Source: Bacillus sp. NP157
Lineage (GTDB): Bacteria; Pseudomonadota; Gammaproteobacteria; Xanthomonadales; Rhodanobacteraceae
Assembly: GCA_018889975.1 (NCBI GenBank)
Contig: CP076546.1
Coordinates: 2,108,001-2,172,000, forward strand
Reading direction: 5' to 3'
DNA: 64,000 nt
A program made the translations under genes and the position numbers. Under the pieces are notes generated by a model. The model was given only the letters and a program-made list of their open reading frames with translations, made no database searches and had not been told where the DNA came from. This document shows positions 1-8,328 of this stretch, piece by piece. The stretch's first letter is position 1. Every line of letters begins with the position of its first letter.

Positions 1-1
1 C

Positions 2-157
2 CCGATCGTCGAGAACGGCCAGGTCATCGCCGCGCCGATGATGTACATCGCCCTCTCGTACGACCATCGCATCATCGATGGCAAGGACGCGGTGCTCTTC
101 CTGGTCGACATCAAGAACCAGCTGGAAAACCCGCAGCGGATGCTGCTCGGCCTCTGA
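2..157 (+). CDS. sucB: Dihydrolipoyllysine-residue succinyltransferase (E2 of 2-oxoglutarate dehydrogenase), C-terminal fragment
   Basis: Only the last 51 codons are in the window; the gene enters from the left edge and ends at TGA 155-157. The fragment carries the acyltransferase active-site signature SYDHRIIDG near its start and ends [10 protein letters not shown], as E2 proteins of the 2-oxoglutarate dehydrogenase complex do. The enzyme moves the succinyl group from lipoamide to CoA. The E3 gene lpd follows 113 bp downstream, which favours sucB over aceF, but the lipoyl domain that could settle this is outside the window. Confidence 0.88.
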   Translation, partial: PIVENGQVIAAPMMYIALSYDHRIIDGKDAVLFLVDIKNQLENPQRMLLGL

Positions 158-168
158 TGGTCGGTTAA

Positions 169-1698
<1,530 letters not shown>

Positions 1699-1710
1699 GC
1701 CTGCGTGAAA

Positions 1711-1747
1711 GAGCCCGCCCGTGCGAGTAGCATGGGCGGGCTTTTTC
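1711..1747 (+). terminator. Rho-independent terminator of lpd
   Basis: AGCCCGCCC and GGGCGGGCT form a 9-bp stem around a 12-nt loop, followed directly by TTTTTCG. It lies 13 bp after the lpd stop codon. Confidence 0.9.
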
Positions 1748-1769
1748 GTTTCCAGCAACCGGTGTTTTT

Positions 1770-1791
1770 GTAGGAGCGCGCCTGCGCGCGA
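1770..1791 (+). repeat. REP-like palindrome, copy 1
   Basis: This is the 22-bp core GTAGGAGCGCGCCTGCGCGCGA. Ten copies occur in this window, in both orientations, in or immediately beside intergenic gaps. Copy 1 is the left arm of an inverted pair with 1917-1938. Confidence 0.85.
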
Positions 1792-1799
1792 CATCTTTT

Positions 1800-1916
1800 C
1801 GCGCATACGCCCAGGTCCCGGCCCAGGTCCCGGCCCAGGCCCCGCTACACAGAGCCTTTTCCATCGGACCAGATCCGTGCAATGGAATCGGATCCGTAGC
1901 ATCGGACCAGATCCGA
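1800..1916. repeat. Short direct repeats between two inverted REP copies
   Basis: The spacer holds three near-identical 12-bp units of the type CCCAGGTCCCGG around 1810-1845. A 16-bp direct repeat, CATCGGACCAGATCCG, follows at about 1862 and 1900. No gene is supported here, although a low-complexity frame translates as repeated PG. Confidence 0.75.
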
Positions 1917-1938
1917 TCGCGCGCAGGCGCGCTCCTAC
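1917..1938 (-). repeat. REP-like palindrome, copy 2
   Basis: This is the reverse complement of the copy at 1770-1791 and closes the inverted pair 25 bp before the next gene. Confidence 0.85.
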
Positions 1939-1963
1939 AAACACATCGAGAAGGATTGGCATC

Positions 1964-2554
1964 ATGCGCGACATCAAGGCCCTCTGCGTCTACTGCGGCT
2001 CCAGCAGCGGTTCGCGGCCCGAGTACACCGAAGCCGCCACGGCGTTCGGCACCCGCCTGGCGAAGGAAAACATCGCCCTCGTCTACGGCGGCGGCAAGGT
2101 CGGCCTCATGGGCACCGTTGCCGACGCGGTGATCGCCGCGGGTGGTCGCGTCATCGGCGTCATCCCACGCCAGCTTGTCGAGAAGGAAGTCGCCCACACC
2201 GGCCTCTCCGAGCTGCACGTCGTCGAAACCATGCACCAGCGCAAGACGCGCATGTACGAACTGTCCGACGCCTTCGTCGCCCTGCCCGGTGGCTTCGGCA
2301 CCATGGACGAAATGTTCGAGATGCTGACCTGGGCGCAGCTTGGCCTGCACACCTATCCGTGTGGTTTCCTCAACGTGCTCGGCTTCTACAGCGGCCTGTC
2401 GGCAAGCATGGACCACATGGTGGCCGAAGGCTTCGTCAAGCAGGTCCAGCGCGAACAGGTCTGGTTCGGCGAAAGCATCGATGCACTGTTCGACTGGATG
2501 AAGACCTACGAGTCCACCTACACCCCGAAGTGGATCACGAAGGAATCCGTGTAA
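1964..2554 (+). CDS. LOG-family protein (probable nucleotide 5'-monophosphate phosphoribohydrolase)
   Basis: A 196-residue member of the LOG/TIGR00730 family, Rossmann-like enzymes that release a base from nucleoside 5'-monophosphates, classically cytokinin riboside monophosphates. The N-terminus has the VYCGSSSGS phosphate loop, and the family signature PGGFGTMDE is in the middle. The ATG at 1964 follows GAGAAGG. The upstream in-frame extension is REP and low-complexity DNA and is not coding. It ends 11 bp before the next enzyme, so the two are probably co-transcribed. The physiological substrate cannot be read from the sequence. Confidence 0.9.
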   Translation: MRDIKALCVYCGSSSGSRPEYTEAATAFGTRLAKENIALVYGGGKVGLMGTVADAVIAAGGRVIGVIPRQLVEKEVAHTGLSELHVVETMHQRKTRMYELSDAFVALPGGFGTMDEMFEMLTWAQLGLHTYPCGFLNVLGFYSGLSASMDHMVAEGFVKQVQREQVWFGESIDALFDWMKTYESTYTPKWITKESV

Positions 2555-2565
2555 AGGAGAGATCC

Positions 2566-3558
2566 ATGACGCAGCTGAAAGCTTTCCGCATCAACAACGA
2601 CGCCAGCGGCTATCGCGGCGCCGTCGAAACGATGGACATTGACGCCCTGTCCCCGGGCGAGATCCTGGTCAAGGCCGAATGGTCGTCGGTCAACTACAAG
2701 GACGCCCTGGCCGGCACCGGCAAGGGCAAGATCCTCCGCCAGTACCCGCTCAACGGCGGGATCGACGTCGCCGGCACCGTGGTGGCATCGACGGATCCCT
2801 CGTTCCGCGAGGGCGACAAGGTGCTGGCCACCGGAAGTGGCCTGTCGGAGACCCGCGATGGCGGCTATGCCGAATACGTCCGCCTGCCCGGCAGCGTCAC
2901 CATTCCGCTGCCCGCCGCCTTGACCACGCGCGAAGCGATGGTGCTCGGGACCGCCGGCTTCACCGCCGCCCTGGCCCTGCTGCGCATGCTCGACAATCGC
3001 CAGCGCCCGGATATGGGCCCGATCGCGATTACCGGTGCCACCGGCGGCGTCGGCATGCTCGGCGTGGACATCTTCTCGAAGGCGGGTTTCGAAGTGCACG
3101 CCGTCAGCGGCAAACCCGAGCATTTTGACTTCCTGCGCACGATCGGCGCCAGCCAGTGCATCGACCGTCACCAGCTCGCCTTCAGTGGCAAGCCGATGGA
3201 TTCGGCGAAATACGGCGGCATGCTCGACAACGTCGGCGGCACCATGCTCGCCGGTTTCCTGCCCCTGATCGCACCCTACGGCAATGCCGCGATCTGCGGT
3301 CTCGCCGGCAGCCCGGAGCTCCCGACCACGGTGATGCCCTTCATCATCCGTGGCGTGAGCGTGCTGGGCGTGGCCTCGGCTGGCACGGCGCGGGACATCC
3401 GCGACGAGGTCTGGCATCGGCTGGGCGGCGCGTGGAAGCCGCGCCACCTCGAGGAGGTCTGCACCCGGGAAGTGGCCCTCGGCGACGTCGCCAGCGTGTT
3501 CGAGACGATGCTTTCCGGTGGTTCCTTCGGCCGCACCGTGGTGCGAATCGGCGGCTAA
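2566..3558 (+). CDS. Acrylyl-CoA reductase/quinone oxidoreductase family (YhdH/AcuI type, MDR superfamily)
   Basis: A 330-residue zinc-independent medium-chain dehydrogenase. It has the N-terminal GroES-like segment with NYKDALAGTGKGKI and the NADPH-binding motif TGATGGVGMLGV in the Rossmann half. AcuI enzymes reduce acrylyl-CoA to propionyl-CoA with NADPH; other members are annotated as quinone reductases. AAGGAGAGA lies 6-7 nt before the ATG, a strong ribosome site. Length and motifs are normal. The gene name acuI is likely but the substrate is inferred from family only. Confidence 0.88.
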   Translation: MTQLKAFRINNDASGYRGAVETMDIDALSPGEILVKAEWSSVNYKDALAGTGKGKILRQYPLNGGIDVAGTVVASTDPSFREGDKVLATGSGLSETRDGGYAEYVRLPGSVTIPLPAALTTREAMVLGTAGFTAALALLRMLDNRQRPDMGPIAITGATGGVGMLGVDIFSKAGFEVHAVSGKPEHFDFLRTIGASQCIDRHQLAFSGKPMDSAKYGGMLDNVGGTMLAGFLPLIAPYGNAAICGLAGSPELPTTVMPFIIRGVSVLGVASAGTARDIRDEVWHRLGGAWKPRHLEEVCTREVALGDVASVFETMLSGGSFGRTVVRIGG

Positions 3559-3560
3559 GT

Positions 3561-3580
3561 GCCTGCAACGGCAGGTTTCG
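3561..3580 (+). terminator. Short hairpin after the AcuI-like gene
   Basis: CCTGC (3562-3566) and GCAGG (3571-3575) enclose AACG and are followed by TTT. The stem is short, so this is a weak terminator call. Confidence 0.4.
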
Positions 3581-3592
3581 TGCCTTCTACCA

Positions 3593-3620
3593 TTGATACA
3601 ACGCGTTAGGCCGGTAGAAT
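3593..3620 (+). promoter_or_regulatory. Sigma70-type promoter for the pilH-like gene
   Basis: TTGATA at 3593-3598 and TAGAAT at 3615-3620 are 16 bp apart. The start codon is at 3738, which leaves a leader of about 110 nt. Confidence 0.6.
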
Positions 3621-3737
3621 GGGCCATCGCCAAAGGCGCAACGCGCGACGGTTTGCCGTCGCTGCCGAATTTAGGCGACCGCCCGGACGGTGGTCGCATC
3701 AAAGGAACACAATCGGGCATGGCCCGGGGGAAAGTTA

Positions 3738-4103
3738 ATGGCTCGTATCCTGATCGTCGACGACTCGCCGTCGCAGCTCCTGGGCATCAAGCGTATCGTC
3801 GAGAAGCTGGGCCATGAGGCCATCACGGCGGAAGACGGCGCCGCCGGCGTGGAAGCCGCCAAGCGCGAACTTCCCGACCTCATCCTCATGGACGTGGTGA
3901 TGCCGAACCTCAACGGGTTCCAGGCCACCCGCACCATCAGCAAGGAAGAAACCACCAAGCACATCCCGATCATCCTGGTGACCACGAAAGACCAGGACAC
4001 CGACAAGGTGTGGGGCCTGCGCCAGGGCGCGAAGGACTACGTGGTCAAGCCGATCAAGGAAGAAGAACTGGTCAAGGCCTTAAAGACCCACCTCCCCGCC
4101 TGA
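3738..4103 (+). CDS. pilH: PilH-like single-domain response regulator (twitching motility)
   Basis: A 121-residue CheY-like receiver with no output domain. The acidic pocket is D9/D10 in IVDDS, the phosphorylation site is in LILMDVVMPNLNG, the Thr is in ILVTTKD and the conserved Lys is in VVKPIKEE. The motifs NGFQATR and DKVWGLRQGAKDY closely follow PilH, which acts with the Pil-Chp chemosensory system to control type IV pilus retraction. No pilG, pilI, pilJ or chpA is adjacent, so it is an orphan here. It has its own promoter and the ATG follows GGGGGAAAG. PilG is the main alternative. Confidence 0.82.
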   Translation: MARILIVDDSPSQLLGIKRIVEKLGHEAITAEDGAAGVEAAKRELPDLILMDVVMPNLNGFQATRTISKEETTKHIPIILVTTKDQDTDKVWGLRQGAKDYVVKPIKEEELVKALKTHLPA

Positions 4104-4123
4104 ACACCCCCTGGCTCCGTGTT

Positions 4124-4145
4124 GTAGGAGCGCGCCTGCGCGCGA
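4124..4145 (+). repeat. REP-like palindrome, copy 3
   Basis: The 22-bp core is perfect and lies 20 bp after the pilH-like stop. It is the left arm of an inverted pair with 4317-4338. The matching arms extend inward through GATGGGG and CCCCATC. Confidence 0.85.
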
Positions 4146-4174
4146 TGGGGTTTGCGATAAATCCCCAAATATAA

Positions 4175-4299
4175 ACACGCGCCTGCTCTTAAAAACGCGC
4201 CTGTTCACAAAAAAGCGCCTGCTCACAAAAGCGCGCCTGCTCAAAAACGCGCCTGCTCAAAAAAGCGCCTGCCCAAAAAAACGCGCCTGCCCACGATGG
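4175..4299. repeat. Degenerate tandem array of REP half-core units (7 units of about 16-18 bp)
   Basis: Seven units share GCGCCTG followed by YTCA or CCCA and an A-rich joint; a typical unit is AAACGCGCCTGCTCAA. The GCGCCTGC part equals the centre of the REP core, so the array looks like an amplified half-REP inside an inverted REP pair. The region between the pilH-like and dnaJ-like genes holds no supported gene. Confidence 0.8.
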
Positions 4300-4316
4300 A
4301 GTTTTCCTCAACCCCA

Positions 4317-4338
4317 TCGCGCGCAGGCGCGCTCCTAC
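4317..4338 (-). repeat. REP-like palindrome, copy 4
   Basis: The inverted core is perfect. It closes the pair with copy 3 and lies 24 bp beyond the stop of the convergent dnaJ-like gene. Confidence 0.85.
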
Positions 4339-4362
4339 ATGGCATGGCGTGGCGTTCGGCCT

Positions 4363-5286
4363 TCAGCGGCGCGGGTCGAAATCCTTGAAGGCATCCTTGA
4401 ACTCCGCATAGGCGGCCTGCTCCTCGTGCGTCTCCGGCACCGGCACGCGGATTTCCAGCACGACGATCTGATCGCCCGGCTCACTGCCCGGCAGGCCACG
4501 GCCCTTCAGGCGCAGCTTACGCCCCGACTGCGAGCCCGCGGGGATGCGCAGGTCGACGTGCCCACCCAGCGTCGGCACGGCTACCGTGGCGCCCAGCGCG
4601 GCTTCCCACGGCGAAATCGCCAGGGTGTGCGTCACCGTGCGGCCTTCCAGGCGGAAACGCGAGTCGTCGCGCAGGGTGATTTCCAGCAGCAGGTCACCCG
4701 AGGGCCCACCGCCCGATCCCGGATGGCCCTGGCCACCGAGGCGAATGGTCTGCCCACTGGCGATCCCGGCCGGGATCTTGACCTCGAGGACGCGTTCTCC
4801 GCCGGAGGCATCGTTCAGCACGACCCGGGTCTTTCCACCGTTGAAAGCGGTCTGCAGGTCGGTCTCGATCCTGGCGTTGATGTCGCGGCCGCGCCGCGCC
4901 TGCGTCTGCTGCGAACGACGGCCACCAGCGCCGCCGCCGAACAGGCTCTCGAAGAAATCGGAGAAGTCGCCCGTGCCGCGGCCACCCATGTCGCCGAAGT
5001 CGAACCCACCGCCGCCTCCGCCGCCCTGCCCCCAGCCCGGCGGCGGCCGGAACTGCTCGCCCTGGCGGTACCCGCCGGCACGGAACTGGTCGTACTGGCG
5101 GCGCTTCTCCGGATCCTTCAGGGCCTCATTGGCCTCGTTGACGGCCTTGAACTTGTCCTCGGCCCCTGCGTCCTTGTTCTTGTCCGGGTGGTACTTGCGC
5201 GCAAGCTTGCGATACGCCGCCTTGATCTCGGCGTCGGTGGCTTCGGGCTTGACCCCGAGAATCTCGTAGTAATCCTTGAACTCCAC
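4363..5286 (-). CDS. cbpA: DnaJ-class co-chaperone, CbpA-like
   Basis: A 307-residue type II J-domain protein. The J domain is N-terminal (about residues 3-70) with HPD in [12 protein letters not shown] Gly/Phe-rich linker follows (about 90-130), and two DnaJ C-terminal substrate-binding domains make up the rest. No zinc-finger cysteines are present, which separates it from DnaJ. J proteins stimulate DnaK ATPase; CbpA also binds curved DNA. The chosen start is GTG at 5286 ([10 protein letters not shown]), with GGGAG five bases upstream. The hsp20 gene lies just upstream on the same strand, separated by a terminator. Confidence 0.9.
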   Translation of the reverse strand: MEFKDYYEILGVKPEATDAEIKAAYRKLARKYHPDKNKDAGAEDKFKAVNEANEALKDPEKRRQYDQFRAGGYRQGEQFRPPPGWGQGGGGGGGFDFGDMGGRGTGDFSDFFESLFGGGAGGRRSQQTQARRGRDINARIETDLQTAFNGGKTRVVLNDASGGERVLEVKIPAGIASGQTIRLGGQGHPGSGGGPSGDLLLEITLRDDSRFRLEGRTVTHTLAISPWEAALGATVAVPTLGGHVDLRIPAGSQSGRKLRLKGRGLPGSEPGDQIVVLEIRVPVPETHEEQAAYAEFKDAFKDFDPRR

Positions 5287-5309
5287 AGGCTCTCCCGGGC
5301 TTGTGTCGA

Positions 5310-5354
5310 CAACCAAAAACGAAATGCCCGCGGTGGACCATGTCCACCGCGGGC
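5310..5354 (-). terminator. Strong terminator between hsp20 and the dnaJ-like gene
   Basis: A perfect 13-bp stem (5326-5338 with 5342-5354, 3-nt loop) is followed on the minus strand by ATTTCGTTTTTGG. It should end the hsp20 transcript. Confidence 0.85.
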
Positions 5355-5377
5355 CAGGCTTACAAGCTTAGAGCGAA

Positions 5378-5830
5378 TTAGCCCGCGGCGTTAACCACAA
5401 TACGCCGCGGCGCGCTCTGCGCCTTCTTCGGGATGGCGATTTCGAGCACGCCGTTGGCACCCGAGGCCGTGATGCCCTCGGCGTCGGCGCTTTCCGGCAG
5501 CGTGAAACTGCGCTTGAACCCGCCCGCCACGCGCTCGACGCGTGAGAACGTGCCTTCGGTCTCGCTGGCAAATGCCTTGCGCTCACCCTTGAGGCTGAGC
5601 ACGTTCTTTTCCATCTGGATCTCGATGGCGGCCAGGTCGACGCCCGGCAGGTCGGCCAGGATCAGGAAGCGGCCGGCCTCTTCACGGATGTCCACGCGCG
5701 GCGCCCAGCCAGACTCGGCGGGGGCGGTCGGCGCGGCGATCTCGCTGCCGAAGAAGTGATCGAACACATTACGCAGTTCATGGCCGGACACCGGCGCACG
5801 GCGAAACGCCACATGACGAAGCTGGTTCAT
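5378..5830 (-). CDS. Hsp20/alpha-crystallin small heat-shock protein
   Basis: A 150-residue small heat-shock protein. The alpha-crystallin domain spans about residues 45-145, from WAPRVDIREEAGRFLI through the strand-forming LADLPGVD and LKGER segments to the conserved GVLEIAIPK. These proteins hold unfolding clients for DnaK and ClpB. GGAG lies 10 bp upstream of the ATG. A heat-shock-type promoter candidate is seen 50-80 bp upstream, and a DnaJ-like gene follows, a sensible chaperone pairing. Confidence 0.92.
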   Translation of the reverse strand: MNQLRHVAFRRAPVSGHELRNVFDHFFGSEIAAPTAPAESGWAPRVDIREEAGRFLILADLPGVDLAAIEIQMEKNVLSLKGERKAFASETEGTFSRVERVAGGFKRSFTLPESADAEGITASGANGVLEIAIPKKAQSAPRRIVVNAAG

Positions 5831-5880
5831 CTGTTTGACTCCAATAAGGTTTTCCGGCCCGGTGGCCGTCTGGGATCAAA

Positions 5881-5908
5881 CATATGAGCGGCTGGGCGCG
5901 ATTCAAGG
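5881..5908 (-). promoter_or_regulatory. Candidate sigma32-type promoter of hsp20
   Basis: On the minus strand CTTGAAT (5901-5907) is followed after 14 nt by CATATG (5881-5886). The -35 fits the sigma32 consensus CTTGAA well. The -10 only partly fits CCCCATNT, so the call is tentative. Confidence 0.4.
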
Positions 5909-5977
5909 GGCCTATGGGCAACGGCCTATGGGGACGGGGTCAATTGAGACGGGCTGCCTTGTCGTTTCATTGGCTTT

Positions 5978-5999
5978 TCGCGCGCGGGCGCGCTCCTAC
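5978..5999 (-). repeat. REP-like palindrome, copy 5
   Basis: The inverted core with CGGG at its centre (TCGCGCGCGGGCGCGCTCCT then AC) lies 37 bp before the peroxiredoxin start. Confidence 0.85.
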
Positions 6000-6036
6000 A
6001 TTTACACTTGGGGAATCTTTCAACGAGGCGCGCTTC

Positions 6037-6519
6037 ATGACCATTGCTGTCGGCGACCGTATCCCTGAATCCACCGTCACTTACTTCGAGGACGGTATCC
6101 AGACCGCCTCCACCCTGGACCTGATGGGTTCCGGCAAGGTGGTGCTGTTTGCCGTGCCGGGTGCCTTCACCCCGACCTGCTCCAACAAGCACCTGCCGGG
6201 CTATATCCAGCACATGGATGAGTTCGAGCAGCGCGGCGTGAAGGTGTTCTGCGTCTCGGTCAACGATGCCTTCGTCATGGACGCCTGGGGCAAGGAGCGC
6301 GGTATCCCCGCCCACCTGCACCTGCTGGCCGACGGCAATGCCGCCTTCACCAAGGCGCTCGGTCTCGAACTGGATGGCACCAAGAACGGCATGGGCATCC
6401 GCGCCAAGCGCTTTGCGATGTACCTGGAAGACGGCGTCGTCAAGGTCCTGAACATCGAGGCCCCGGGCGAGTTCCGCGTGTCGTCCGCCGAGGCGATGCT
6501 GGAAGCGATCGACGCCTGA
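6037..6519 (+). CDS. Peroxiredoxin, Prx5/type II family
   Basis: A 160-residue thiol peroxidase of the Prx5 class, which reduces hydrogen peroxide and alkyl hydroperoxides. The peroxidatic cysteine is C48 in PGAFTPTCSNKHLPGY. A second cysteine, C72 in VFCVSVND, is at the place where type II peroxiredoxins of plants and bacteria have one. Such enzymes are usually recycled by glutaredoxin/glutathione or thioredoxin. The ATG at 6037 gives the standard N-terminus MTIAVGDRIP; the open frame upstream is REP-containing intergenic DNA. No reductase domain is fused. Confidence 0.93.
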   Translation: MTIAVGDRIPESTVTYFEDGIQTASTLDLMGSGKVVLFAVPGAFTPTCSNKHLPGYIQHMDEFEQRGVKVFCVSVNDAFVMDAWGKERGIPAHLHLLADGNAAFTKALGLELDGTKNGMGIRAKRFAMYLEDGVVKVLNIEAPGEFRVSSAEAMLEAIDA

Positions 6520-6535
6520 CGGGCCGCGTGGCGGG

Positions 6536-7390
6536 CTAGCCCGCCGTCGCCGCCACGCCGTTACCCAGCAACCCGGCCAGCACGTCGGCGGCCGGGTTGG
6601 CCCGCTCGCCACGGACCAGGAACACCGACGCATCACCCAGCGCGGGCAGGCCATCGCCCGCGTCGATGCGGCGCAGGCCGGCCGGCGCATAGATCGCCGG
6701 CCGCGCCACCCAGCCCAGCCCCGCGCGTGCCGCGGTCCACAGGGCGGATACGCTGCGTGCGGTCACGGCGATCCGCCAGGGGATGTGCGCGGCGTCGAGC
6801 GCGGCGATCATGCGGCGCCGGAACACGCAGGGCGCTTCCAGCGTCAGCAAGGGTAGCGGGCCATCGGCGACCCCGGGCACGCCGTCGGCCGCGAACCAGT
6901 ACACGGGGAACGCGCCCAGCAAGCTTCCCGCCATGCCGCCATCGCTATCGAAGGCCAGCGCGAGGTCGACGCCACCGTCGCGCACGCCCTGCAGCAGCGC
7001 CGCACTCTGGTCCACCGTGAGCTCGAGACTCGTCGCCGGATGCGCCGCCGCGAACGCGGCAAGCGTCCCAGGCAGCCACGCTTCGGCGAAGTCGTGCGGC
7101 ACCCCCACGTGCACCCTGCCCTCGACCTGCACGCCACGCACCGCATCCACGGCACCGGCATTCAGTTCGAGCATGTGGCGCGCGTAGCCGAGCAAGCGCT
7201 CGCCCGCGTCGGTGAGTTCCTGTTTCCGACCGACGCGCTGGAAGATCGCCGTGCCGAGCCGGTCTTCCAGGGCACGCAGCTGCAGGCTCACCGCGGACGG
7301 CGACAGGTGCAGTTTCTCCGCCGCACGGCCGAATCCGCCGAGGTCCACGGCGGTGACCAGGGTACGCAGCGTGGCAAGGTCGAGGATCAT
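6536..7390 (-). CDS. LysR-family transcriptional regulator
   Basis: A 284-residue LysR protein. The winged helix-turn-helix is at residues 1-60 (FGRAAEKLHLSPSAVSLQLRALEDRLG), and a periplasmic-binding-like effector domain follows. The start at 7390 gives the normal MILDLATLRTLV. It is divergent from the DUF4865 gene 98 bp away, a pairing seen in other proteobacteria. It therefore probably controls that gene from the shared gap. The effector is unknown. Confidence 0.92.
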   Translation of the reverse strand: MILDLATLRTLVTAVDLGGFGRAAEKLHLSPSAVSLQLRALEDRLGTAIFQRVGRKQELTDAGERLLGYARHMLELNAGAVDAVRGVQVEGRVHVGVPHDFAEAWLPGTLAAFAAAHPATSLELTVDQSAALLQGVRDGGVDLALAFDSDGGMAGSLLGAFPVYWFAADGVPGVADGPLPLLTLEAPCVFRRRMIAALDAAHIPWRIAVTARSVSALWTAARAGLGWVARPAIYAPAGLRRIDAGDGLPALGDASVFLVRGERANPAADVLAGLLGNGVAATAG

Positions 7391-7488
7391 GCTTAAGCGT
7401 GGCTCACGCGTGGGTTTGGAAAACGTCGCTTTTAACGCGGCGGCGGCGCTACCAGCATGCATGCATCCCCTGATGCAGGTCCAGAGCC

Positions 7489-8094
7489 ATGATCGCCATG
7501 CAGTACAGCTTCGATCTCGAACCCACCGTCGATCCCGACGCCGTGAGGGCGCGGGCGCGCCGTATCGCCCCGTCGTTCGAGGGAATGCCGGGGTTGCGGA
7601 TGAAGGCGTTCCTCGTCGCCTCCGTGCCGGCGCGCTACGCGCCGATCTACCTGTGGGACGACGACGCATCGATGCGCGCGTTCCTGCAGTCGCCCGCGTT
7701 CGAACGCGTCGTCGCGACTTACGGCAAGCCGACCTTCCGGCTCATGTCGCCGATCCACGTTGCACGCTCGGCGTCGACGGGACCGATCCGTTTCGCGACC
7801 CAGGAGCGTTCCGCCCTGCCGGTCCCGGCCGTGTTCGACGGCAACGGCGGCACGGTGCGCGGCGATGCGAACGTGCTCGTGGGTGCCGACCTCAGTCGCT
7901 GGGAGTCGGTGCGGACGATGTTCTGGCGGGAGCCGCCGCCGGTGCGCGAGGGAGAGGTGGTTTATGACGTGGCGTATTTGATCGGGGGGTTGGGTGGTGA
8001 CGTGAGCGGCGACTTGGGTGGGGATTTGGTTGGGGAGCTGGGTGGGGATGTGGGTGGGAATGTGGGCGGGGAACTGGTGGGGGGTGTGTCGTGA
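7489..8094 (+). CDS. DUF4865-family protein with a repetitive Gly-rich C-terminal tail
   Basis: A 201-residue protein whose first 165 residues resemble DUF4865 (MIAMQYSFDL, FPGL-type segment, YLWDD, VATYGKPTFRLMSP). This family of unknown function is often next to LysR regulators. The last 36 residues are quasi-repeats of GG(D/E)(V/L) encoded by degenerate GGTGGGGAT-type units at about 7985-8090. This tail is not expected in the family and probably arose by repeat expansion next to the REP at 8103. Translation may start at 7489 or at the ATG at 7498. Confidence 0.8.
   Translation: MIAMQYSFDLEPTVDPDAVRARARRIAPSFEGMPGLRMKAFLVASVPARYAPIYLWDDDASMRAFLQSPAFERVVATYGKPTFRLMSPIHVARSASTGPIRFATQERSALPVPAVFDGNGGTVRGDANVLVGADLSRWESVRTMFWREPPPVREGEVVYDVAYLIGGLGGDVSGDLGGDLVGELGGDVGGNVGGELVGGVS
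7985..8092 (+). repeat. Degenerate GGTGGGGAT-type minisatellite inside the 3' end of the DUF4865 gene
   Basis: About ten purine-rich units of 9-12 bp vary in sequence but keep the reading frame, giving a Gly-Asp-Val/Leu-rich tail. It ends 11 bp before a REP core. Confidence 0.7.
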
Positions 8095-8102
8095 GCTGGC
8101 TA

Positions 8103-8122
8103 TCGCGCGCGGGCGCGCTCCT
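8103..8122 (-). repeat. REP-like palindrome, copy 6, interrupted by the IS110 element
   Basis: The first 20 bases of the inverted 22-bp core end at CT 8121-8122. The last two bases, AC, are at 9271-9272 beyond the element, so the empty site would be a complete core. Confidence 0.85.
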
Positions 8123-8151
8123 TATTTGTCCCGATCGGTCCAAAGTAGGTG

Positions 8152-8305
8152 CCGAGAGCCGGCGTGGTCGACCGTTACGCTCCCGGATCTGCACGATCGT
8201 GTCGTAGCAGGGTCGCCACGCCGGATCTTTTCGCTAGACGCCCGAACAGTTGCCCGAGTAAGCGCTCGGAAATAAGGCTGGGCTACGCGAGAAGGGCTCT
8301 CGACA
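8152..8305 (+). ncRNA. Predicted IS110 bridge RNA (target loop and donor loop)
   Basis: The first (target) loop has a base stem of 9 bp (8159-8167 with 8216-8224) plus 5 bp (8169-8173 with 8211-8215). Its 5' side, CGCTCC 8178-8183, equals the left target 8116-8121. Its 3' side, GTCGTAG 8201-8207, pairs with the right target 9269-9275 with one G-U. The second (donor) loop has GCCC/GGGC (8240-8243 with 8280-8283) and TCGC/GCGA (8231-8234 with 8287-8290) at its base. ACAGTTGC 8246-8253 equals the right end 9262-9269. AAATAAG 8270-8276 pairs with the left end 8121-8127. Each pair of guides flanks a hairpin, CCGAG/CTCGG in the donor loop and GATC/GATC in the target loop. RNA ends are estimated. 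Confidence 0.82.
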
Positions 8306-8328
8306 CTCCTAGGCTAGCGGAGATCGCC

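Noticed and set aside
1721-1963. N-terminal extension of the LOG protein with repeated PG residues
   Set aside because: It is translation of REP and short-repeat DNA; a good ribosome site and normal family start are at 1964.
4175-4299. CRISPR-like repeated units
   Set aside because: Units are only 16-18 bp, degenerate, with no spacers of constant length and no cas genes. They match the centre of the REP core instead.
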